Assembly (NCBI GenBank): GCA_004366195.1
Contig: ML214181.1
Span: forward strand, 2,874 to 8,382
Source of the DNA: Actinomycetota bacterium
GTDB taxonomy: Bacteria > Actinomycetota > UBA4738 > HRBIN12
Length of the DNA stretch: 5,509 nt
Reading direction: 5' to 3'
Of the stretch, positions 1-5,509 are shown in pieces. The notes beneath the pieces were generated by a model, which did not search any database, was not told the origin of the DNA, and saw only the letters and a list, made by a program, of their open reading frames with translations. How positions within the stretch are numbered: the stretch's first letter is position 1; each line of letters opens with the position of its first letter. The position numbers and the translations under genes were made by a program.

Positions 1-440
1 CGCATCCCCGGCCCGTGGCCGACCCGCCGGACGCGGCGCAGGCCCGACGGGACCTCGCGGCGAGGCTGCGGCGGGAGGGGAACCTCCTCGTCGCCGACCC
101 GCCCAAGCTCCTCGCGCCGGACGCCCCGGCGGAGCTGTTCGAGCGGGTCCGGGCGCTCATCGCCGACCAGTCGGCCGAGGCGATCGCCGCGGCGCTGGAG
201 GGCATGGCGGACCGGCCGGACTCCACGCCGGATCTCCCCGGGATCGACGTGCCGACCCTGGTGATCACCTCCACCGAGGACCAGCTGATCCCTCCGGAGG
301 TCTCGCGCGCCATGGCCGAGCAGATCCCCGGCGCGCGGCTCGAGGTGATCGAGGGCGTGGGGCACCTGTCGAACCTGGAGGCGCCGGAGCGGTTCAACGC
401 CCTCCTCCTGGAGCACCTCGCGGCCTGCGGGCTGCGCTGA
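1..440 (+). CDS. Alpha/beta hydrolase, C-terminal part (5' end outside window)
   Basis: The frame is open to the left edge, so the gene is truncated there and the GTG at 15 is probably an internal valine. Numbering from that codon, about 141 residues are visible. They show a helical stretch (about 7-65) compatible with the cap or late core helices of the fold, then the strand VPTLVIT (79-85), the segment STEDQLIPP with the likely acid residue D89, and GVGHLSNLEAP with the likely catalytic H117, followed by a final helix. This order of Asp and His is the classic C-terminal half of the fold. The nucleophile, normally a Ser in a GxSxG elbow, lies outside the window, so the substrate (ester, epoxide, haloalkane, lactone or other) cannot be named. 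No signal peptide can be assessed. The stop is 21 nt before the helicase start on the same strand, so read-through transcription is possible, but a functional link is not implied. Confidence 0.85.
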   Translation, partial: HPRPVADPPDAAQARRDLAARLRREGNLLVADPPKLLAPDAPAELFERVRALIADQSAEAIAAALEGMADRPDSTPDLPGIDVPTLVITSTEDQLIPPEVSRAMAEQIPGARLEVIEGVGHLSNLEAPERFNALLLEHLAACGLR

Positions 441-449
441 GCCTGCCCG

Positions 450-455
450 TAGACT
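450..455 (+). promoter_or_regulatory. Candidate -10 element (TAGACT) for a leaderless helicase transcript
   Basis: TAGACT fits the actinobacterial -10 consensus TANNNT and ends 6 nt before the GTG at 462, so transcription would begin at or next to the start codon. The 21-nt gap contains no purine-rich Shine-Dalgarno sequence, and an in-frame TAG (450-452) lies inside the element, so translation cannot begin further upstream in this frame. No recognisable -35 TTGACA is seen at the expected distance, which is common for such promoters. The assignment is inferred from spacing and motif only. Confidence 0.5.
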
Positions 456-461
456 GCCTGC

Positions 462-3089
462 GTGATCGATCCCGAGCGGTTCGCCGCCCGCTACCCGTTC
501 GCCCTCGACGACTTCCAGCGCGAGGCGATCTCCGCGCTGCACGCGGGCGAGTCGGTGCTGGTCGCGGCCCCCACCGGCTCCGGCAAGACCGTCGTGGCCG
601 AGTACGCCGTCGAGCTCGCCCTCGACGCCGGGGGCCGCTGCTTCTACACGACGCCGCTGAAGGCCCTCTCGAACCAGAAGTTCGGGGACTTCGTCGCGAC
701 CCACGGCGCGGCCAAGGTCGGGCTGCTGACGGGGGATAACACGATCAACCCCGACGCGCCGATCGTGGTCATGACCACCGAGGTCCTGCGGAACATGCTC
801 TACGAGAAGAGCCCGGGGCTCCGGGACCTCCGCTTCGTGGTCCTCGACGAGGTCCACTACCTCCAGGACCCGTACCGCGGCGCGGTCTGGGAGGAGGTCC
901 TCATCCACCTGCCGATCTCGGTGGCGGTGGTGTGCCTCTCGGCGACGATCTCCAACGCCGAGGAGTTCGGCGAGTGGGTCGGCACGCTCCGGGGGCCGAC
1001 CCGGGTGGTGATCGAGGAGCGCCGCCCGGTCCCCCTGCAGCACCACTACCTCGTGGGGCGCGAGCTGCACCCGATGCACGTCGAGGCCGACGGGGAGCTC
1101 GTCCCCAACCCGCACCTCGTGATGCTGGACCGCGAGCTGATGCGCCTGCGCGAGCGGCAGGGCCCGCCGCATCGTCCCCGGGGCCGCGCCCGCGGCGTCT
1201 ACGTCCCTCGGCGGGAGGAGGTCGTCGAGGTCCTCGCCGAGCACGGGCTGCTCCCCGCGATCTACTTCGTGTTCAGCCGCGCCGGCTGCGACCGGAGCGT
1301 CGAGTGGCTGATGGCGGCCGGGATCCGCCTGACGACGGACGAGGAGTCCGCCCGGATCCGCGACTTCGCCGAGATGCGGGTCGCGTGGATGGACGACGCC
1401 GACCTGCGCACCCTCGGCTTCGGGGCCTGCGCTCAGGCCCTGGCCGCGGGGGTGGCCGCGCACCACGCCGGGATGCTCCCGGTGTTCAAGGAGACCGTGG
1501 AGGAGCTCTTCGAGGCCGGGCTGGTGAAGGTGGTCTTCGCCACGGAGACCCTCTCGCTGGGCATCAACATGCCGGCCCGCTCCGTGGTGATCGAGGACCT
1601 CTGGAAGTTCTCCGGCGAGCGGCACGAGCTGCTCACGCCGGGCGAGTACACCCAGCTCACCGGTCGGGCCGGGCGCCGCGGGATCGCCGAGATCGGCCAC
1701 GCGATCGTCGTGTACCAGCGGCAGGTGCCCTTCGAGCGGGTCGCCGCCCTGGCCTCCACACGGACGTACGAGCTCACGAGCTCGTTCCGTCCCTCGTACA
1801 ACATGGCGGTGAACCTGGTCCGCAACTACACGCGCGAGCAGGCCCACCACCTCCTCAACTCCTCCTTCGCCCAGTTCCTCGCGGACCGGGCGGTGGTGGC
1901 CCTTGAGCGGGAGCTCGAGCGGGACCGCGCCTACCTCGCCGGGTACCGCGAGCAGATGCGGTGCCACCTCGGGGACTTCGAGGAGTACTGGAGGCTGCGG
2001 GAGCGGGCCGAGCGGATCCGGGCGCAGGCCCGCCTCGGCCGGGAGCGGGCCCGGACCGAGGCCGTGCGGGCCGCCCTGGCCGGCCTGCGGCCGGGGGACG
2101 TGATCTTCGTCCCGCGGGCCCGCCGCCGGGGCCTCGCCGTGGTCGTCTCGAGCCGCGAGGGCAGGCCGACGGTCCTCGGGCAGGACCGCCACGCCTTCCG
2201 GCTCTCCGTCAGGGACTTCGAGGAGCCCCCGCTCGTCCTGGCCAAGGTGCCCCTGCCCCGGTCGGGGAGCGTGCGGAGCGCCCGGTACCGGCGGGACCTG
2301 GCGGCGCGCCTCGTGACGCTCCAGGTGCGACCGCCGCGACGCCAGCACGCCGCGTCGGACGCGCGGGCGGAGCGGGAGGCCCGGCGCCTGGAGGAACGGG
2401 CCGCCGAGCATCCCTGTCACGCCTGCCCCGATCGGCCCGCCCACGAGCGGTGGGCGGCGCGCGCGAGCCAGCTCGAGCGTGAGATCCGTGGGCTCGAGCG
2501 ACGGATCCGCGGGCGGACGGAGACCCTCGCCCGGCAGTTCGACCGGGTCCTCGGGGTGCTGGAGGAGCTCGGCTACGTGCGGGACTTCGACGCGACCCCC
2601 AAGGGCGAGCTCCTCGCCCGCATCTACGGCGAGGGCGACGTCCTCGTCGCCGAGGCCATCGCCGAGGGCCTGCTCGAGCCGCTCACGCCGGCGGAGGCCG
2701 CCGCGCTGCTCTCGACCGTCGTCTACGAGTCGCGCGAGCGGGCGCCGCGGCCCGGTCGGATGCCGACGGCCGCGGCCGCCCAGGCCTACCGGGAGCTCCA
2801 GGAGGTCTGGCGCCGGATCCGGGTCGCCGAGGACCGGCACCACGTCGAGCTCTGCCGCGAGCTCGAGGACGGGTTCGCCGAGCCGGCGTACCACTGGGCG
2901 GAGGGCCGGGACCTGGAGGCCGTCCTGGAGGAGACGACCATGGCCCCCGGTGATCTCGTGCGGACCTGCAAGCAGCTCCTCGACCTGTTGCGCCAGATCG
3001 CCGAGGTGGCGCCGGAGCCGACGGCGGAGATCGCCCGCCGGGCCGCCGCGGCCGTGAACCGCGGTGTGGTCGCCTACACCGGTGTGTGA
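462..3089 (+). CDS. helY: DEVH-box RNA helicase, Ski2/Mtr4-like, HelY family
   Basis: The product is an 875-residue ATP-dependent superfamily 2 helicase, presumably cytosolic and acting on RNA. Visible motifs in order are a Q-type motif (LDDFQ, Q19), Walker A APTGSGKT (36-43), Ia TTPLKALSNQK (63-73), TTEVLRNML (105-113), DEVH (129-132), LSATISN (159-165), IYFVFSRAGCD (267-277), ATETLSLGINMP (360-371) and QLTGRAGRRG (398-407). After the helicase core come an Arg-rich region, an SH3-like arch segment (about 541-590), a Cys/His cluster (650-661) and a helical DSHCT-type C-terminus (about 690-870). Order and length resemble mycobacterial HelY (about 900 residues). All core ATPase motifs are intact. 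The GTG start is forced: the same frame has a TAG at 450-452, and the next downstream starts would remove the Q motif. An Arg-rich linker (231-250) separates the two RecA-like domains. A role in RNA processing or decay is inferred from Ski2/Mtr4; the cellular substrate of HelY is not clear to me. Confidence 0.95.
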   Translation: MIDPERFAARYPFALDDFQREAISALHAGESVLVAAPTGSGKTVVAEYAVELALDAGGRCFYTTPLKALSNQKFGDFVATHGAAKVGLLTGDNTINPDAPIVVMTTEVLRNMLYEKSPGLRDLRFVVLDEVHYLQDPYRGAVWEEVLIHLPISVAVVCLSATISNAEEFGEWVGTLRGPTRVVIEERRPVPLQHHYLVGRELHPMHVEADGELVPNPHLVMLDRELMRLRERQGPPHRPRGRARGVYVPRREEVVEVLAEHGLLPAIYFVFSRAGCDRSVEWLMAAGIRLTTDEESARIRDFAEMRVAWMDDADLRTLGFGACAQALAAGVAAHHAGMLPVFKETVEELFEAGLVKVVFATETLSLGINMPARSVVIEDLWKFSGERHELLTPGEYTQLTGRAGRRGIAEIGHAIVVYQRQVPFERVAALASTRTYELTSSFRPSYNMAVNLVRNYTREQAHHLLNSSFAQFLADRAVVALERELERDRAYLAGYREQMRCHLGDFEEYWRLRERAERIRAQARLGRERARTEAVRAALAGLRPGDVIFVPRARRRGLAVVVSSREGRPTVLGQDRHAFRLSVRDFEEPPLVLAKVPLPRSGSVRSARYRRDLAARLVTLQVRPPRRQHAASDARAEREARRLEERAAEHPCHACPDRPAHERWAARASQLEREIRGLERRIRGRTETLARQFDRVLGVLEELGYVRDFDATPKGELLARIYGEGDVLVAEAIAEGLLEPLTPAEAAALLSTVVYESRERAPRPGRMPTAAAAQAYRELQEVWRRIRVAEDRHHVELCRELEDGFAEPAYHWAEGRDLEAVLEETTMAPGDLVRTCKQLLDLLRQIAEVAPEPTAEIARRAAAAVNRGVVAYTGV

Positions 3090-3114
3090 GGCCGAGCTCG
3101 GGCCCGCCGGACGG

Positions 3115-3120
3115 TAGGAT
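3115..3120 (+). promoter_or_regulatory. Candidate -10 (TAGGAT) or ribosome binding site before the lipid kinase
   Basis: TAGGAT matches TANNNT and ends 7 nt before the GTG at 3128, nearly the same layout as upstream of the helicase gene, so it may drive a leaderless transcript. The same bases contain AGGA (3116-3119), 8 nt before the GTG, which is also a good Shine-Dalgarno spacing. Sequence alone does not separate the two readings. Either one favours 3128 as the start. No clear -35 element is seen; the position where one would lie is occupied by the palindrome CCGAGCTCGG (3092-3101). Confidence 0.42.
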
Positions 3121-3127
3121 GCCCGGC

Positions 3128-4057
3128 GTGTCGAGCCCCTTCGGACCCCTCACCGTCATCGTGAACCCCCACGCCGGTCGCCGTCGCGTGGCCGAGGAGA
3201 TCCCGGAGCTCGAGCGCACCCTCCGAGCTCGGGGCCTGCCGTACACGCTGCTCCGGACCGAGGGACGGGGGGACGCGACCCGGTTCGCGCGCGAGGCGAT
3301 CCAGGCCGGCGCCCGGTTCCTCGTCGCCGTGGGCGGCGACGGGACGGTCCACGAGGTGGTGAACGGGATGATGGGGGAGCACGGCCCGCTCGCGGAGGAT
3401 GCGGTGCTCGGGGTCGTCGCGGCCGGCTCGGGATGCGACTTCATCCGCACCTTCGGTCTCCCCGGCGACGCGACGCGCGCCTGCTACCACCTGACCGGCG
3501 ACAACGTGTACCCCCTGGACGTCGGGCGCATCCGGTACACGACGGTGTCCGGGGGGACGGACGTCCGGCACTTCGTGAACGTGGCCGAGGCCGGGCTCGG
3601 CGCGGCCGTCGCGGCTCGGGCCGAGCGCATGTCGCCCCGGTTCGGCCAGGCGAAGTACTTCGTGGCGTTCTGGCGCACGCTGCCCACCTTCCGGCTGGCG
3701 AGCGTCCGGGTGGTGGTCGACGAGCGGCGGACCTACGAGGGGCCGGCCTACCTCGTCGTGGTGGGGAACGCGCAGTACTACGGCGGCGGGATGCGGATCT
3801 CGCCCCGCTCCTACCCGGGGGATGGCGTCCTCGACGTTCTGGTGTTCAAGGGGCCGAAGACGGACTCCTTCACGCTCCTGCCGAAGATCTACCGCGGCGA
3901 GCACCTGCCCCACGACCACGTGGAGGAGCTGCGCGCCCGGCGCTCCATCACCATCGAGGCGGATCGCCCGCTGCCGATCGAGGCGGACGGCGAGGTGCTG
4001 GGGACGACCCCGGCCGAGGTCGAGGTCGTCCCCCACGCGATCAGGATGAAGCTGTGA
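3128..4057 (+). CDS. Diacylglycerol kinase-like lipid kinase (DagK/YegS/BmrU family)
   Basis: The product is 309 residues, the usual family length, and is predicted to phosphorylate diacylglycerol or a related lipid alcohol with ATP at the inner face of the membrane. Numbered from GTG 3128, it shows the N-terminal NPHAG loop (13-17), the nucleotide-binding signature GGDGTVHEVVNG (69-80), the glycine loop GSGCDFIRTFG (100-110), and a C-terminal beta-sandwich with GDGVLDVLVFKG (231-242) and IEADGEVLG (284-292). No signal peptide or membrane helix is visible, as expected for a peripheral enzyme. In the glycine loop Cys103 stands where many relatives have Asn (GTGNDF). Alternative starts are GTG 3086, which overlaps the helicase stop as GTGA, and ATG 3119. 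I prefer 3128 because the added residues are Pro/Gly-rich, 3128 puts NPHAG near the N-terminus, and AGGA/TAGGAT is correctly spaced. The exact lipid substrate, including sphingoid or polyprenol-type alternatives, cannot be read from sequence. Confidence 0.92.
   Translation: MSSPFGPLTVIVNPHAGRRRVAEEIPELERTLRARGLPYTLLRTEGRGDATRFAREAIQAGARFLVAVGGDGTVHEVVNGMMGEHGPLAEDAVLGVVAAGSGCDFIRTFGLPGDATRACYHLTGDNVYPLDVGRIRYTTVSGGTDVRHFVNVAEAGLGAAVAARAERMSPRFGQAKYFVAFWRTLPTFRLASVRVVVDERRTYEGPAYLVVVGNAQYYGGGMRISPRSYPGDGVLDVLVFKGPKTDSFTLLPKIYRGEHLPHDHVEELRARRSITIEADRPLPIEADGEVLGTTPAEVEVVPHAIRMKL
4043..4046 (+). promoter_or_regulatory. Shine-Dalgarno AGGA for the Xaa-Pro peptidase gene
   Basis: AGGA lies 7 nt before the GTG at 4054, inside the last codons of the kinase gene. 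Together with the GTGA stop/start overlap (4054-4057) it supports translation of the peptidase from the kinase mRNA, with possible coupling. It also decides the start: upstream in-frame codons belong to an overlapping frame of the kinase gene and do not encode peptidase-like sequence. Confidence 0.65.
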
Positions 4058-5142
4058 ACGCCGGGGCGCGCCTGGACCGGGCCCGGGAGCGGCTGGCGAG
4101 GGCCGGCCTCTCCGGCCTCATCGCCACCCCCGGCTCGGACCTCGCGTACCTCATCGGGTGGTCGCCCCTGCCGCTGGAGCGCCTCATCGCGCTCGTCGTG
4201 CGGCCCGACGCCGAGCCGGTGCTGATCGTCCCGGAGCTGGAGCGGCCGGGAGCCCTCGCCTCGCCGGCGGCCGATGCCCTGGAGATCCGGGGATGGCGGG
4301 ACGGGGAGGACCCCTACGCCCTGACGGCCCGGCTCCTGCCCTCCGGGCGCGTGGCCATCTCGGACGGCGCGTGGGCGGCGCACGTCCTCGGGCTGCAGCG
4401 GGAGCGCCCCGACGTCGCGTTCACGACCGTCGGAGCGGCGCTGCCCCTGCTCCGAGCGGTGAAGGACCCCGAGGAGCTCGAGATCCTCCGACGGGCGGCG
4501 AGGGGCGCGGACGAGGCCTTCGCGGACATCCTCGGTGTGCGCTTCGCCGGTCGGCGCGAGATCGACGTCGCGGCGGACCTGGCCGAGGCCCTCCGCGCGC
4601 ACGGCCACGGAACGGTGGAGTTCACCATCGTCGGCTCGGGGCCGAACGGCGCCTCACCGCACCACGAGGCGGGGGAGCGGCGGATCGAGCCGGGCGACGC
4701 GGTGGTGCTCGACTTCGGCGGTCGCATGGCCGGCTACTGCTCGGACATCACGCGCACCGTCGTGGTGGGCGAGCCCGCCCCCGAGCTCGCGCGCGTGCAC
4801 GAGGTGGTGCGCGCCGCGCAGCAGGCCGGGGTCGAGGCGGTGCGCCCGGGGGTCGCCTGCGAGGACGTCGACCGCGCGGCGAGGGCGGTGATCGAGGAGG
4901 CGGGCTACGGCGAGGCCTTCGTCCACCGCACGGGGCACGGGATCGGCCTCGACGTGCACGAGCCGCCCTCCATCGTGGCCGGCGACCGGACGCCGCTCGA
5001 GCCGGGGATGACCTTCTCGGTGGAGCCCGGCATCTACCTCGAGGGACGGTTCGGCGTCCGGATCGAGGACATCGTGGCGGTCACCGAGGACGGCGTCGAG
5101 CGCCTCAACCAGGCCCCGCGGGACCTCGCGCGAGTGATCTGA
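4054..5142 (+). CDS. Xaa-Pro peptidase, M24B family (aminopeptidase P / prolidase-like)
   Basis: The product is a 362-residue cytosolic metallopeptidase expected to cleave the Xaa-Pro bond of dipeptides or peptide N-termini. Numbered from GTG 4054, residues 1 to about 130 form the creatinase-type N-terminal domain (for example SDLAYLIGW, 28-36), and about 138-355 form the pita-bread catalytic domain. All five expected dinuclear-metal ligands are visible: D220 (VVLDFGG), D231 (SDITRT), H295 (TGHGIGLD), E324 (SVEPGIY) and E338 (RIEDIV). H203 in SPHHEAGERR and H302 in VHEPP match the conserved histidines of the active-site pocket. Length matches PepQ/YqhT-type enzymes, not the longer E. coli PepP or PepQ. 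The gene overlaps the kinase stop by GTGA and has AGGA at 4043, so it is an operon member. Prolidase versus aminopeptidase P specificity cannot be settled from these motifs, so no symbol is assigned. Mycobacterial PepE is a family relative near helY. Confidence 0.93.
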   Translation: MNAGARLDRARERLARAGLSGLIATPGSDLAYLIGWSPLPLERLIALVVRPDAEPVLIVPELERPGALASPAADALEIRGWRDGEDPYALTARLLPSGRVAISDGAWAAHVLGLQRERPDVAFTTVGAALPLLRAVKDPEELEILRRAARGADEAFADILGVRFAGRREIDVAADLAEALRAHGHGTVEFTIVGSGPNGASPHHEAGERRIEPGDAVVLDFGGRMAGYCSDITRTVVVGEPAPELARVHEVVRAAQQAGVEAVRPGVACEDVDRAARAVIEEAGYGEAFVHRTGHGIGLDVHEPPSIVAGDRTPLEPGMTFSVEPGIYLEGRFGVRIEDIVAVTEDGVERLNQAPRDLARVI

Positions 5143-5148
5143 GACGGA

Positions 5149-5509
5149 CTACCCCTCGGGGGCGAGCGTCACCCAGAACGCGAACTCGCCCTCGTACCCC
5201 GGGGCCGCTCCGGAGCCGGAGCCCCCGAGGTAGATCCCGCCGCTCATCCCGTTGCCGGAGATGGCCAGGACGGCGTAGGAGCCCTCGGCGTCGCTGAACT
5301 CGGTCGTGGACCCGATGGTGTAGCCGGCGGCGGGCAGCGCATCGGCGAAGAAGGCCTTGAGCTCCTCGGTGGTCTGGTCGGCCGCGAACCAGACGGACAC
5401 GCCGCCCTCGCTGCCCACCGAGTACACCGGCTCGGCGCCCTCGGGCACGGGGAAGCCCTCCGGCCATCCCTCGGGGTACCGCCCGGTGCCGATCTGGACC
5501 CCGCCCGAG
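5149..5509 (-). CDS. Unrecognised protein, probably secreted or lipoprotein, C-terminal part (5' end outside window)
   Basis: The minus-strand frame is open from the right edge to a TAG at 5149-5151, giving 119 visible residues; the GTG at 5446-5448 is probably internal because similar-looking sequence continues upstream of it. The visible part starts with a Pro/Gly-rich segment (YPEGWPEGFPVPEGAEPVYS, 11-30), then a beta-strand (VSVWFAA), an amphipathic helix ending in ALPAAGY (about 46-63), further strands and a Gly/Ser-rich turn (95-100) before the end. From memory this resembles a pattern in actinobacterial lipoproteins: a PxxFPxPxGA segment followed by an alpha/beta unit with an ALxAAGW-like helix end. 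No function is known to me. Any signal peptide or lipobox would lie beyond the edge. There are no cysteines in the visible part. It converges on the peptidase gene with 6 nt between stop codons and is unlikely to share its operon. Confidence 0.7.
   Translation of the reverse strand, partial: SGGVQIGTGRYPEGWPEGFPVPEGAEPVYSVGSEGGVSVWFAADQTTEELKAFFADALPAAGYTIGSTTEFSDAEGSYAVLAISGNGMSGGIYLGGSGSGAAPGYEGEFAFWVTLAPEG

Noticed and set aside
15..17. GTG as a true start codon for the hydrolase
   Set aside because: The resulting protein would lack the nucleophile-bearing half of the alpha/beta fold, and the frame is open to the window edge, so the gene almost certainly begins outside.
932..1906. A 324-codon plus-strand open frame inside the helicase gene
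   Set aside because: It is a frame-shifted reading of the helicase core, where the true frame carries all motifs in order. Its product is Arg/Gly/Pro-rich with no fold signature.
3092..3101. Perfect 10-bp palindrome CCGAGCTCGG between the helicase and kinase genes, as a possible operator
   Set aside because: It sits where a -35 element would be, but 10-bp palindromes are expected repeatedly by chance in several kilobases of GC-rich DNA, and GAGCTC is common here because Glu-Leu is often encoded as GAG CTC. There is no second copy or known operator match.
2683..3450. A 255-codon minus-strand open frame spanning the helicase/kinase junction
   Set aside because: It crosses two well-supported genes and yields low-complexity Arg/Pro/Ser-rich sequence with no domain signature.
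3074..4036. A 320-codon open frame on the minus strand across the lipid kinase gene
   Set aside because: It mirrors a gene with intact family motifs. Its product is a His/Arg/Pro-rich sequence with no recognisable fold, as expected when AT-rich stop codons are rare in high-GC DNA.
3433..4053. In-frame upstream extension of the peptidase gene across the kinase gene
   Set aside because: The extra 207 residues are Arg-rich out-of-frame translation of the kinase. The peptidase homology, an AGGA site and a GTG all begin at or near 4054.
5207..5216. Palindrome GCTCCGGAGC in the minus-strand gene, considered as a protein-binding site
   Set aside because: It lies in codons for a Gly/Ser/Ala turn near the 3' end of the gene, far from any start, and is short enough to be chance.
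4158..5297. A 379-codon plus-strand open frame running through the peptidase gene into the right-hand gene
   Set aside because: Its product is almost only Arg, Gly, Ala and Pro, while the overlapping frame encodes a complete M24 active site.

Overview
The window is dense, very GC-rich protein-coding DNA with strongly GC-biased third codon positions and GTG as the start codon of every gene whose start is visible. Gene content (a HelY-type Ski2-like helicase, a lipid kinase and an M24 proline peptidase in a row) and the TANNNT motif placed 6-7 nt before two start codons suggest Actinomycetota. It could be a deep-branching class such as Acidimicrobiia, Nitriliruptoria or Thermoleophilia, but the class is a guess.

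Layout: (1) 1-440, the 3' half of an alpha/beta hydrolase gene cut by the left edge. (2) 462-3089, a complete DEVH-box RNA helicase of the HelY family. (3) 3128-4057, a complete diacylglycerol kinase-like lipid kinase. (4) 4054-5142, a complete Xaa-Pro peptidase (M24B), overlapping the kinase gene by the tetranucleotide GTGA. (5) 5149-5509, minus strand, the 3' part of an unrecognised protein, probably secreted, cut by the right edge. The first four genes are co-directional and the last converges on them with only 6 nt between stop codons. No gap exceeds about 40 nt. I see no tRNA, rRNA, CRISPR array, insertion sequence or prophage feature.

The helicase, kinase and peptidase probably form one transcriptional neighbourhood. 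The helicase start is fixed by an in-frame stop just upstream, has no Shine-Dalgarno sequence and sits 6 nt after TAGACT, as expected for a leaderless mRNA. The kinase has a similar motif (TAGGAT, 7 nt before GTG), though it could also act as a ribosome binding site. The peptidase is internal to the operon and has an ordinary AGGA site. From memory, HelY lies near a proline dipeptidase gene (pepE) in mycobacteria, so the grouping is probably an old actinobacterial one. Nothing sequence-level shows a direct biochemical link between the three proteins. I found no convincing new biological system. The points most worth checking are the leaderless starts, the Cys/His cluster in the helicase and the unrecognised protein at the right edge.
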